In this document: piece by piece, positions 1-7,978 of the stretch
Position numbering within the stretch: the stretch's first letter is position 1
How the letters are laid out: each line of letters opens with the position of its first letter
NCBI RefSeq assembly: GCF_017255185.1
Contig: NZ_JAFKCZ010000009.1
Span: forward strand, 202,778 to 266,777
Length of the DNA stretch: 64,000 bases
Direction: 5' to 3'
DNA from: Parahaliea mediterranea
Lineage (GTDB): Bacteria > Pseudomonadota > Gammaproteobacteria > Pseudomonadales > Halieaceae
The notes under the pieces: generated by a model
Told to the model about the DNA's origin: nothing
The model's database searches: none
Seen by the model: only the letters and a program-made list of their open reading frames with translations
Position numbers and translations under genes: made by a program

Positions 1-1180
1 CGGGATAACCGTCCCAGCCGTAGAGAAAGTGCGCCCCGCCCGGCGGCTTGAAATCATAGGGTGTCATCACGCAGGGCGTCACCATAAAATTCCACCTGCA
101 GGCCGAACCCGCCAGCGCGTCCAGCAGCCAGGACCGCTGACGCTCTCCGAGCATGGTGCGCCCGGGCCGGTGATTGAGGTCGCACCGGGGTTTAATCGAG
201 GTGTTATAGGCGCCGTCGATGGCCGGCGCCTCACCCGCGCCGCACACGCCCTGAGGGTCCTTGTACTGCCGGGTGTCGAGAAACACAAAGCGGGCAAGGT
301 CGCCGAGGTCGAGAACAAAATGCCGTTTGAAGCCCTCCTCAAACAGCACGGGCGCCCCTGACAGCCGCACCGGCATGTGCTCATAATAGGCCTGGAACGC
401 CGCCTGCTTACGGGCCTTTGGCGCCGTGGAATCCTCGATGCCATCGTGGTTGTCCAGCAGGCCGATCCAGGGGTGGGCGGCATGGGCCCGCTGCAGCTCG
501 GTCTGCAGCTTGTACTGGCTGTGAAGTTCACGAAAATCCGCCAGGGATCGGGGATGGCCGACAACGTGCCGGCGTAGATAGCCGGGCTCGCCCCACACCG
601 CGCCGGGTTTGTGCGGCCAGTCGTAAATATAATCGCCCAGGTGAATGACCAAATCGAGCTCATCTGACGCGATGTGCTCATAGGCGTGGAAATATCCCTG
701 GGTATAGTCCTGGCAACTTACCGTTGCGAAGCGCAAGGCCGTATCCGGATCGCCCGCGCGCGGTGCCGGCAAGGTTTTGGTGCGGCCCGTCGCGCTGGTA
801 AAACCCCCGGCGATAAAGCGGTAATAGTAGCGGGTTCCGGGCGCAAGACCGTCGACTTCCACGTGAACACTGTGGGCCAGTTGCCGGGCCGCCACCGCGA
901 TGCCCGAGGCCTTCAGCCGCCGAAAGTCCTTGTCATGTGCGAGCTGCCACTGCACCTGGAAGTCGGCATCGCGAAGTTGCGGGCCGCCAGCCAACTCCGG
1001 CGCAAGCCGCGTCCACAGTACCACCCCGTCCGCAAGCGGATCGCCCGAGGCAACGCCCAGCGTGAAGGGATCGGGGTAGTCCGCGGCATAGGGCGTCGCT
1101 GCGCGTGCCAGCGAGGACAAACCGAGACAGGCGGCATACTTGACCAGGTCTCTGCGCGAAACCCCGTGACTAGCGGACAT
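1..1180 (-). CDS. phoD: PhoD-like alkaline phosphatase/phosphodiesterase, Tat-exported, 3' part beyond the window
   Basis: Reading leftward from an ATG at 1178-1180, one frame stays open to position 1 (about 393 residues), so the C-terminus is missing. The N-terminus carries a twin-arginine signal (SRRDLVK, then a hydrophobic stretch ending in ARA), which fits periplasmic export of a folded metalloenzyme. PhoD-family landmarks follow in order: an N-terminal beta domain (FTLGVASGDP, VVLWTRL), the metal-site segment HLGDYIYDW, and LLDNHDGIED, a variant of the usual D-D-H-E metal motif. The family hydrolyses phosphate mono- and diesters with Fe/Ca and is often induced by phosphate limitation; no Pho box was identified here. 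The gene converges with nothing visible and is separated from etfA by a terminator. Confidence 0.88.
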   Translation of the reverse strand, partial: MSASHGVSRRDLVKYAACLGLSSLARAATPYAADYPDPFTLGVASGDPLADGVVLWTRLAPELAGGPQLRDADFQVQWQLAHDKDFRRLKASGIAVAARQLAHSVHVEVDGLAPGTRYYYRFIAGGFTSATGRTKTLPAPRAGDPDTALRFATVSCQDYTQGYFHAYEHIASDELDLVIHLGDYIYDWPHKPGAVWGEPGYLRRHVVGHPRSLADFRELHSQYKLQTELQRAHAAHPWIGLLDNHDGIEDSTAPKARKQAAFQAYYEHMPVRLSGAPVLFEEGFKRHFVLDLGDLARFVFLDTRQYKDPQGVCGAGEAPAIDGAYNTSIKPRCDLNHRPGRTMLGERQRSWLLDALAGSACRWNFMVTPCVMTPYDFKPPGGAHFLYGWDGYP

Positions 1181-1302
1181 CCAGGACACTACAACGTATG
1201 ACTCAAATGCCGATTTTCTCATACCGCGCACGGGAAAATAAGCAAAAAACGTGGGCGAAGTGCGGCCTCCGGCACATGGAGCTGCGCCCGCGGAACACCC
1301 AC

Positions 1303-1330
1303 AAAAAAGCCGGCGCAAGGCCGGCTTTTT
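1303..1330 (-). terminator. Intrinsic terminator after etfBA
   Basis: A perfect inverted repeat, GCCGGC at 1309-1314 and 1320-1325 with a 5-nt loop, is flanked by A6 on the left and T5 on the right, so it can terminate on both strands. It lies 23 bp past the etfA stop and is best read as the etfBA terminator. Confidence 0.85.
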
Positions 1331-1352
1331 CGCGACTTGGATGAAAGCCCTG

Positions 1353-2282
1353 TTACAGCTTGGCTTCCAATTCCGGCAGTGCGTCGAACAGGTCGGCGAC
1401 CAGGCCGTAGTCCGCCACCTGGAAGATCGGTGCGTCCTCGTCCTTGTTGATCGCCACAATCACCTTCGAGTCCTTCATGCCCGCCAGGTGCTGGATCGCG
1501 CCGGAGATGCCCACCGCGATGTACAGGTCCGGGGCCACGATCTTGCCGGTCTGGCCGACCTGCATATCGTTGGGCACGAAGCCCGCATCGACCGCCGCGC
1601 GGGACGCGCCGATGGCCGCGCCCAGCTTGTCGGCGATGCCATCCAGCAGCTTGAAGTTGTCGCCGTTTTGCATGCCGCGGCCACCGGAAATCACCACCGG
1701 AGCGGCGGTCAGTTCGGGACGGTCGGACTTGGCCAGTTCCTCTCCCACAAAAGTGGAAATGCCCGCGTCGTGTACCGCGCCCACGGCCTCAACGCTCGCG
1801 GAACCGCCTTCTGCGGCGGCGGCGTCAAAGGCAGTGGTGCGCACGGTGATCACCTTCTTCGCGTCGGAGGTCTGAACCGTCGCGATTACGTTGCCCGCGT
1901 AGATCGGGCGCTTGAAGGTGTCGGCGGACTCCACGCCGATGATGTCCGAGATCTGCGCCACGTCCAGCAGGGCCGCCACGCGAGGCATGGTGTTCTTGCC
2001 GTTGCTGGTAGCGGGTGACACAACATTGTCGTAGTTGGCGCCAACCTCTGCGATCAGCAGCGCCACGTTTTCCGCCAGCTGATGCTCGTAAGCGGCGTTG
2101 TCGGCCACCAGCACCTTGTTGACGCCGGCCACGGCTGCTGCTTGCTCGCCGACCGCCGCACAGTTGGCGCCGGCGACCAGGATATCGATGTCCGCACCCA
2201 GGGCCTGGGCTGCAGTCACCGCGTTCAGGGTGGCGCCGCTCAGGGCGCTGTTGTCGTGTTCTGCAATTACCAGTGTGCTCAT
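1353..2282 (-). CDS. etfA: Electron transfer flavoprotein alpha subunit
   Basis: The 309-residue product starts [20 protein letters not shown] and carries the C-terminal FAD-binding region of ETF-alpha ([18 protein letters not shown], then [19 protein letters not shown] and [16 protein letters not shown]). Length matches the family. ETF alpha/beta accepts electrons from acyl-CoA and other dehydrogenases in the cytosol and passes them to ETF-ubiquinone oxidoreductase, which is encoded divergently next door at 3322. The start ATG overlaps the etfB stop by one base (TGATG), so the two subunits are translationally coupled. Confidence 0.97.
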   Translation of the reverse strand: MSTLVIAEHDNSALSGATLNAVTAAQALGADIDILVAGANCAAVGEQAAAVAGVNKVLVADNAAYEHQLAENVALLIAEVGANYDNVVSPATSNGKNTMPRVAALLDVAQISDIIGVESADTFKRPIYAGNVIATVQTSDAKKVITVRTTAFDAAAAEGGSASVEAVGAVHDAGISTFVGEELAKSDRPELTAAPVVISGGRGMQNGDNFKLLDGIADKLGAAIGASRAAVDAGFVPNDMQVGQTGKIVAPDLYIAVGISGAIQHLAGMKDSKVIVAINKDEDAPIFQVADYGLVADLFDALPELEAKL

Positions 2283-3031
2283 CAGATTACCTTCGCCTCG
2301 TTCTTCAGTTTGTCGACCAGCTGATCCACGTCCTCGACCTTGATACCGGCCTGGCGCTCGGCCGGCGGCTCGACCTTCAGTTGGCTCAGATGGGATTTCA
2401 CTTCCACACCCAGGTCAGCGGGAGAGTAGACATCCAGCTGTTTCTTCTTGGCCTTCATGATGTTGGGCAGGGAGGCGTAGCGCGGCTCGTTCAGGCGCAG
2501 GTCGGTGGTAACGATGGCGGGCAGTTTCAGCTGCACGGTTTGCAGGCCGCCGTCCACTTCGCGGGTCACGTTGACGGTCTCGCCGTCGATCTTGACTTCG
2601 GACGCGAAGGTGCCCTGGGCCATATTGGTCAGCGCGCCCAGCATCTGGCCAGTCTGGTTGTTGTCGCCATCGATGGACTGCTTGCCCAGGATGACCAGCT
2701 GCGGCTGTTCCTTCTCGACCACGCCCTTGAGCAGCTTGGCCACGACCAGCGGCTCCACGCTGCCCTCGGTTTCCACCTGGATGCCGCGGTCGGCGCCCAG
2801 CGCCAGCGCGGTGCGGATTTGTTCCTGGCAGGCTTTTTCGCCCACGGACACGGCAATCACCTCGGTGGCCACACCCGCTTCCTTGAGACGCACGGCCTCT
2901 TCCACGGCGATTTCACAGAATGGGTTGATGGCCATTTTGACGTTGTTCAAATCAACATCACTGCCATCGCCTTTGGCGCGAACCTTGACGTTGTAGTCAA
3001 CAACGCGCTTAACAGCAACAAGAACCTTCAT
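2282..3031 (-). CDS. etfB: Electron transfer flavoprotein beta subunit
   Basis: The 249-residue protein begins [18 protein letters not shown], as ETF-beta does, and contains the adenine-nucleotide binding signature region ending in [20 protein letters not shown]. It is the first gene of the etfBA pair. The beta subunit binds AMP structurally and forms the recognition loop for partner dehydrogenases. Divergent etfQO shares the 290-bp upstream region, so the whole ETF module is probably co-regulated from there. Confidence 0.97.
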   Translation of the reverse strand: MKVLVAVKRVVDYNVKVRAKGDGSDVDLNNVKMAINPFCEIAVEEAVRLKEAGVATEVIAVSVGEKACQEQIRTALALGADRGIQVETEGSVEPLVVAKLLKGVVEKEQPQLVILGKQSIDGDNNQTGQMLGALTNMAQGTFASEVKIDGETVNVTREVDGGLQTVQLKLPAIVTTDLRLNEPRYASLPNIMKAKKKQLDVYSPADLGVEVKSHLSQLKVEPPAERQAGIKVEDVDQLVDKLKNEAKVI

Positions 3032-3321
3032 GGATTCTCCAACAGATCAGAGTGAGCGGTGGGTTTCGGGGCATTGAGACCGGAAAAAATCGGTATAAAC
3101 AGGAGGCCCCGCGTTATAACGGCCGAACATCTTGCCGCCAAAGCCGCAGCAGGTCAATAGCCGGGGAGGACACTAAAATTAACCGAATCGGTCATCGCGG
3201 CTATATGTACCATTCACCGCGTTTATGGTTATTAATCTTTAGAAATTATATACTTGCGACCCTTTACAACAGTCGGCAACTGCCGCGCCGGCTGCCACAC
3301 AAATACAAAGAGGACAGGGTT
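3032..3321. promoter_or_regulatory. Shared promoter region of etfBA and etfQO
   Basis: This 290-bp divergent intergenic region is markedly AT-rich in its right half (3180-3260). It contains one short dyad, CCGA-A-TCGG at 3183-3191, that could be an operator half-site pair. In relatives ETF genes are often under fatty-acid-responsive control (PsrA/FadR type), but I do not see a convincing PsrA consensus here. Promoter hexamers were not assigned. Confidence 0.4.
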
Positions 3322-4974
3322 GTGGAACGAGAAAGCATGGAGTTTGATGTTGTCGTTGTTGGCGCGGGTCCCGCGGGGCTGTCGGCCGCCTGCCGCATCA
3401 TGCAACTGGCCAAGGAGAAAGAACAGGAAATCACGGTTTGCCTGGTGGAAAAAGGCTCCGAGGTCGGCGCTCACACCCTCTCCGGCGCGGTGTTGGAACC
3501 CCGCGCCCTGAACGAGCTGTTCCCCGACTGGAAAGAGCAAGGCGCGCCGCTGGCGACCGAGGTCACCGAGGACCGCTTTTTCTTCTACACCGGCGACAAG
3601 AGCGCCATCAAGCTGCCCAACTTCATGATTCCCAAGCCCACCCACAACGATGGCAATTACATCGTGTCCATGGGCAATGTCTGCCGCTGGCTGGCGGAAC
3701 AGGCCGAGGGGCTCGGGGTTGAAGTCTATCCCGGCTTCGCCGCGGCCGAAGTACTCTACCACGAAGACGGCAGCGTCAAGGGCATCGCCACCGGCGACAT
3801 GGGCATCAGCGCCGGCGGCGAGCAGAAAGACAGCTATATGCCGGGCATGGAGCTGCACGCCAAATACACGCTGTTTGCCGAAGGCTGTCGCGGCCACCTG
3901 GGCAAGCAGTTGATCGACAAATTCGCCCTGAGCGAGGGCAAGGACCCCCAGCACTACGGCATCGGCCTCAAGGAAATCTGGGAAATTCCCGCGGAGAAAC
4001 ACCAGCCCGGCCTGGTGGTGCACGGCCTGGGCTGGCCCCTGAGCGAAACCGGTTCCAGCGGCGGCGCCTTCCTCTACCACGCCGAGAACAACCAGGTGTA
4101 CCTGGGCCTGATCGCGGACCTTAACTACTCCAACCCGCACATGGCCCCCTTCCAGGAATTCCAGCGCTGGAAGCATCACCCGGAGACCCTCAAGTACCTC
4201 GAGGGCGGCACCCGCCTGACCTACGGCGCCCGCGCGATCGCCAAGGGCGGCCTCAACTCGCTGCCGAAGATGCATTTCCCCGGCGGCCTGCTGATCGGCT
4301 GCGACGCCGGCACCCTGAACAGCGTCAAGATCAAGGGCAACCACACCGCCATGAAGAGCGGCATGCTGGCCGCGGAAGCAGTGGTCGAGGCGCTGGCCCA
4401 GGGCGAGTCCGCGCCGCGCGACCTCGCCGGCTTTGCCACCAAGCTTGAAGGTTCCTGGCTGCACCAGGAGCTGTACAGCACGCGCAACTTCTCCGGCTTC
4501 ATGCACAAGCTGGGCACCCTGATGGGTTCCGCGATGGTGTGGATCGACCAGAATATCTTCGGCGGTAAATTGCCCTTCACCCTGCACGACACCGTGCCGG
4601 ACTATGCAACGCTGAAACCGGCGGCCCAGTGCAAAAAGCCAGACTATCCGAAGCCCGATAACACCATCAGCTTCGACCGCCTGTCCTCGGTGTTCCTGTC
4701 CAACACCAATCACGAAGAGGACCAGCCCTGCCACCTGCAGCTCAGGGACCCGAACATTCCCCTGGCCCAAAACCTGCCGATGTACGACGAGCCCGCCCAG
4801 CGCTACTGCCCCGCGGGTGTCTACGAGATCGTGGAGGACGAAGCCGGCCAGCGCTTCCAGATCAACGCGCAGAACTGCGTGCACTGCAAGACCTGCGACA
4901 TCAAAGACCCGGCCCAGAACATTACCTGGGTAACCCCGGAGGGCTTCGGCGGCCCGAACTACCCCAACATGTAA
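3322..4974 (+). CDS. etfQO: Electron transfer flavoprotein-ubiquinone oxidoreductase
   Basis: The product has about 550 residues from a GTG start at 3322, preceded by GAGGACAGGG. This start gives VERESMEFDVVVVGAG, matching the usual N-terminus of the family; the frame remains open upstream to 3052, but that extension is not typical. Visible are the FAD-binding GAGPAGLSAAC near the N-terminus and, at the C-terminus, the 4Fe-4S ligands (YCPAGVYEI, then CVHCKTCDIKDP). The enzyme sits on the inner membrane face and transfers electrons from ETF to ubiquinone during beta-oxidation and amino-acid catabolism. Its partner genes etfBA are divergent and adjacent. Confidence 0.96.
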   Translation: MERESMEFDVVVVGAGPAGLSAACRIMQLAKEKEQEITVCLVEKGSEVGAHTLSGAVLEPRALNELFPDWKEQGAPLATEVTEDRFFFYTGDKSAIKLPNFMIPKPTHNDGNYIVSMGNVCRWLAEQAEGLGVEVYPGFAAAEVLYHEDGSVKGIATGDMGISAGGEQKDSYMPGMELHAKYTLFAEGCRGHLGKQLIDKFALSEGKDPQHYGIGLKEIWEIPAEKHQPGLVVHGLGWPLSETGSSGGAFLYHAENNQVYLGLIADLNYSNPHMAPFQEFQRWKHHPETLKYLEGGTRLTYGARAIAKGGLNSLPKMHFPGGLLIGCDAGTLNSVKIKGNHTAMKSGMLAAEAVVEALAQGESAPRDLAGFATKLEGSWLHQELYSTRNFSGFMHKLGTLMGSAMVWIDQNIFGGKLPFTLHDTVPDYATLKPAAQCKKPDYPKPDNTISFDRLSSVFLSNTNHEEDQPCHLQLRDPNIPLAQNLPMYDEPAQRYCPAGVYEIVEDEAGQRFQINAQNCVHCKTCDIKDPAQNITWVTPEGFGGPNYPNM

Positions 4975-4978
4975 ACCC

Positions 4979-5076
4979 AAAAAGGGGTCAGAGCCCTTTT
5001 ATCACATGACGAAATGGGGTCCGAAATGGGGTCAGAGCCCTTTTATCGCATTAAGGGTACTGACCCCTTTTTAGGA
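4979..5076. repeat. Direct and inverted GGGGTCAGAGCCC-type repeats (REP-like)
   Basis: The 20-mer GGGGTCAGAGCCCTTTTATC occurs at 4984-5003 and again at 5028-5047, and a partial inverted copy (GTACTGACCCCTTTTT) follows at about 5058-5073. The cluster sits between convergent genes, right after the etfQO stop. Such palindromic units are typical of REP/RAYT-mobilised elements in gammaproteobacteria; no RAYT transposase gene is in the window. They may also work as a bidirectional transcription stop. Confidence 0.7.
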
Positions 5077-5103
5077 AAAAAAGAGGGGAGCAGGCTCTTC
5101 GAT

Positions 5104-5655
5104 CTACGCCAGGGGCCAGGTATTTCCGCTGCTGCGGATGGCGGGAACGCCATCCACTTCCTCGGCCTGCTCCACCAGCCTGTACCAGGCGGGGCGGGTG
5201 CACAGGGCGCTCAGTCCGTGGGGCAGGCGTATCCCCGCCACGCCGTCCCGCTCGCGGTCGAGAAACAGGGGATGCTCCGCGTCGATGGGATAACGTTTGC
5301 CGGTGTTCAGGGTCGCGGTATAGACGCCCTCCTCCCCGTCCGCGCCGGCCTCGATCTCAATAATGGTCAAGGGATGAGCCTCCACCCGCAGGCGCCATTT
5401 CTCAGCGGGCGTAACCAGGTAGTACTCCCCGTCGTCTTCCCGCCGCAAAATACTGGCGAACAGGCGCACAATGGCCTCGCGACGGATCGGGTCACCCTCG
5501 TGCCACCAGCTGCCGTCGGCGCGAATTTCGATATCGATATCGCCGCTCAGCGGCGGATTCCACAGGTGAATGGGCGGTTCGTCGAAGTTGCGGCGCCCCT
5601 TGACCTGCCGCTCCAGTGAGCGCAAGGGGTCTGGCGTGTCGGCTGGCTCTGGCAT
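5104..5655 (-). CDS. DUF1285 family protein
   Basis: The 183-residue soluble protein matches the DUF1285 pattern: PPIHLWNPPLSGDIDIEIRADGSWWHEGDPI near the N-terminus and a C-terminal PHGLSALCTRPAWYRLVE. No signal peptide or membrane segment is seen. Function is unknown; family members are small beta-rich cytosolic proteins common in gammaproteobacteria. It converges with etfQO across the repeat cluster and is transcribed away from the hydrolase at 5707. Confidence 0.85.
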   Translation of the reverse strand: MPEPADTPDPLRSLERQVKGRRNFDEPPIHLWNPPLSGDIDIEIRADGSWWHEGDPIRREAIVRLFASILRREDDGEYYLVTPAEKWRLRVEAHPLTIIEIEAGADGEEGVYTATLNTGKRYPIDAEHPLFLDRERDGVAGIRLPHGLSALCTRPAWYRLVEQAEEVDGVPAIRSSGNTWPLA

Positions 5656-5706
5656 ACATACTCCGGCTGCGTTATAACGGGGCAGTATAGCTTCTCAAGG
5701 GACAGC

Positions 5707-6558
5707 ATGATCAATTGGACGCGCAAAAGACTCGTTAGGTGGCTGCAAAAGAAACGCCCGCTCCCCAGCACCCCGCTGAGCGACTTTGAGCGCATTCGCC
5801 ACGAGGTCAAACCCTGCGATGTCATTCTCGTGGAAGGCCGCTCCCGGGTGAGCGAGGTTATCAAGCTGATTACCCAGAGCAGCTGGTCCCACGCGGCGCT
5901 CTACATCGGCCGCCTGCACGACCTGGAAGACCCCCTGCTGAAGGATCTGCTGCGCCATCACTATATCGGCACGGCAGACAAGCAGTTAATCATCGAGAGC
6001 GAACTCGGACTGGGGACGGTGGTGCGCCCGCTGACCACCTATGAGAGCGAACACCTGCGTATCTGCCGGCCGCGCAATCTGGGCTTTCACGACAGCCAGC
6101 AGGTTATCGCCTATGCCATCGGCAGGCTGGGCTCCGCCTACGACGTGCGACAGATATTCGACCTCGCGCGCTTCCTGTTTCCCTGGTGGATACTTCCGCG
6201 TCGCTGGCGCTCCAGCCTGTTTAAAAGCAATCCCGGCGCCAGTACCCACACCGTGTGTTCGACCATGATCGCGGAGGCTTTCGGCAGCATACAGTTTCCC
6301 ATACTGCCACTGGTCAAACGGCTGGAGGGCGATCGCTACAAGCTCTATATGCGCAATCCGAAGCTGTGCACTCCCAGCGACTTCGACTATTCGCCCTACT
6401 TCGACATCATCAAGTACCCCTTCCTGGACTTCCACCAGTACGCCGACCAGCGTTTGCTGCCCTGGAGCGGCGCGGGAGAGCTGAGCGAGGACGAGCGGGC
6501 CTTGTACGTTTCGGCCGGGGCCACGTTGCCGGTGGAGACGGTGATTGACGAGGCGTGA
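5707..6558 (+). CDS. YiiX/YebB-like permuted papain-fold hydrolase (NlpC/P60 superfamily)
   Basis: The protein has 283 residues. The circularly permuted papain fold puts the catalytic His first, here His62 in SSWSHAALYIG, and the nucleophile Cys last, here Cys184 in HTVCSTMIAEAF; both elements are present. Family members act on lipids or peptide/amide bonds, for example the C92 peptidase YiiX. The N-terminus is basic (MINWTRKRLVRWLQKKR) with no clear signal peptide, so it is probably cytosolic or peripheral on the membrane. The start is supported by AAGGGA upstream. The real substrate is unknown. It stands alone, ending just before a repeat cluster. Confidence 0.8.
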   Translation: MINWTRKRLVRWLQKKRPLPSTPLSDFERIRHEVKPCDVILVEGRSRVSEVIKLITQSSWSHAALYIGRLHDLEDPLLKDLLRHHYIGTADKQLIIESELGLGTVVRPLTTYESEHLRICRPRNLGFHDSQQVIAYAIGRLGSAYDVRQIFDLARFLFPWWILPRRWRSSLFKSNPGASTHTVCSTMIAEAFGSIQFPILPLVKRLEGDRYKLYMRNPKLCTPSDFDYSPYFDIIKYPFLDFHQYADQRLLPWSGAGELSEDERALYVSAGATLPVETVIDEA

Positions 6559-6574
6559 TGGGGCGGTAACGGGG

Positions 6575-6760
6575 TGGTCGAATGAAATCGACCCTACAGG
6601 GGGCGGGGGCGTGGTGGTCGAATGAATTCGATCCTACGGGGTGCGGGGCGTGGTGGTCGAATGAATTCGACCCTACAGGGTGCGGGGGCGTGATGGTCGA
6701 ATGAATTCGACCCTACAGGGTGAGCCGCCTCCCGTGTAGGGTCGAATTCATTCGACCATC
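6575..6760. repeat. Array of palindromic GTCGAATGAATTCGAC repeats, about 40-bp period
   Basis: Four direct copies of a roughly 26-bp unit (TGGTCGAATGAATTCGACCCTACAGG with minor changes) begin at 6575, 6615, 6654 and 6694, i.e. every 39-40 bp, and one inverted copy lies at about 6735-6758. Each unit has a near-perfect palindrome (TCGAATGAATTCGA). The stretch between 6559 and 6782 holds no gene. The same unit recurs at 47.7-47.9 kb, so this is a dispersed REP-like element. Confidence 0.9.
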
Positions 6761-6782
6761 GCCTTCTTTCGACCGGTCCGGG

Positions 6783-7976
6783 TTACTTCCCGCAATCGCC
6801 GATCAGGCGAACGCTGGTAACGCCATCGAGGCCGCGCATCTGCGACAGCAGCGCTTCCGGTGGCGTGGTGTCGATGTCGATCAGGTTGTAGGCGACCTCG
6901 TCCCGGCTCTTGTTGAGCATGTCGATCACGTTAATGTTCTGCTCGGCGAGCAGCGTCAACACGCTGTTGAGCGTTCTCGGTACATTCTGGTTGGTGACCG
7001 CCAGGCGGCAGCCGCCGACCCGCTCCAACAACAGCGTGGGAAAATTGACCGAATTGCGAATGTTGCCGTTTTCGAGGAAATCTCGCAGCTGGTCCGCCGC
7101 CATCACCGCGCAATTGTCCTCGGCTTCGTCAGTGCTGGCGCCGATATGCGGCGTGAGGATAACGTCGTCGCGACCGATCAGGGCCGGGGTCGGGAAGTCC
7201 GCGATGTATTTGCGCAGCTGCCCGGCATCGAGGGCCTGGATCAGGGAGGCCTCGTCGACGATTTCCTCGCGGGCGAAGTTCAACAGGCAGGCGTGGGGCT
7301 GCATCGCGCTCAACAGCTCCGCGTTCACCAGGCCGCGGGTGGAGTCCAACACCGGCAGGTGCAGCGTCACGTAGTCACAGCGGGCGAACAGTGACGATAG
7401 CGCCTCGGCCTTGCGTACCTCGCTGGGCAGGCGCCAGGCGGCATCGACGGACAGGGCGGGGTCGTAGCCCACGACCTCCATGCCCAGGGTCAGGGCCATC
7501 TCGGCCACCAGGGAACCGATGGCTCCAAGCCCCACGACACCGAGGGTCTTGCCGTGCAGTTCATTGCCCTTGAAGCGCTTCTTGTTGGCCTCCAGGGTCT
7601 TGTTCAGCTCGCCCTTGTCGGTGAATTCGCCGAGGGTGTGTACGTATTCACTGCCGGCGACAATTCCGCGGGAACCCAGCAGCAGACCGGCGGCCACCAG
7701 CTCCTTGACCGCGTTGGCGTTGGCGCCGGGCGTGTTGAACACAGGGATGCCGCGGCGCGTACATTCCTCGACGGGGATGTTGTTGACCCCCGCCCCGGCG
7801 CGGGCGATTGCCAACACCGAGTCGGCAATGTCCGCCGGCTGCAACTTGTGGCTGCGCAACAGGATCGCCTCGGGATGCGAGAACTCACTGGCGATTTCGT
7901 AGCTTTCCCGCGGCAGGCGGTCGAGGCCGCGCACCGAGATCTGATTGAGAGTGAGGATCCGATTGGCCATGTTCAT
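6783..7976 (-). CDS. serA: D-3-phosphoglycerate dehydrogenase
   Basis: The protein has 397 residues. It catalyses the NAD-dependent oxidation of 3-phosphoglycerate, the first step of serine synthesis. Visible are RAGAGVNNIPVEEC in the substrate domain, the Rossmann motif GVVGLGAIGSLVA, the late motif LTPHIGASTDEAEDN with the catalytic His, and a C-terminal ACT domain (NVPRTLNSVLTLLAEQNINV) that usually binds serine for feedback inhibition. The total is the short type-3 form. It lies 2 bp after ppiD in the same direction and may be co-transcribed with it. ATGs at 7976 and 7970 are both possible starts. Confidence 0.95.
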   Translation of the reverse strand: MNMANRILTLNQISVRGLDRLPRESYEIASEFSHPEAILLRSHKLQPADIADSVLAIARAGAGVNNIPVEECTRRGIPVFNTPGANANAVKELVAAGLLLGSRGIVAGSEYVHTLGEFTDKGELNKTLEANKKRFKGNELHGKTLGVVGLGAIGSLVAEMALTLGMEVVGYDPALSVDAAWRLPSEVRKAEALSSLFARCDYVTLHLPVLDSTRGLVNAELLSAMQPHACLLNFAREEIVDEASLIQALDAGQLRKYIADFPTPALIGRDDVILTPHIGASTDEAEDNCAVMAADQLRDFLENGNIRNSVNFPTLLLERVGGCRLAVTNQNVPRTLNSVLTLLAEQNINVIDMLNKSRDEVAYNLIDIDTTPPEALLSQMRGLDGVTSVRLIGDCGK

Positions 7977-7978
7977 CC

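Noticed and set aside
3232..4980. 582-residue open frame antisense to etfQO
   Set aside because: It mirrors the ETF-QO gene, which has all family motifs; the antisense product has no recognisable domain.
6575..6760. Possible CRISPR array
   Set aside because: Repeats at 39-40 bp with only about 13 bp between them, the intervening DNA is itself similar between units, one unit is inverted, and no cas genes are present.
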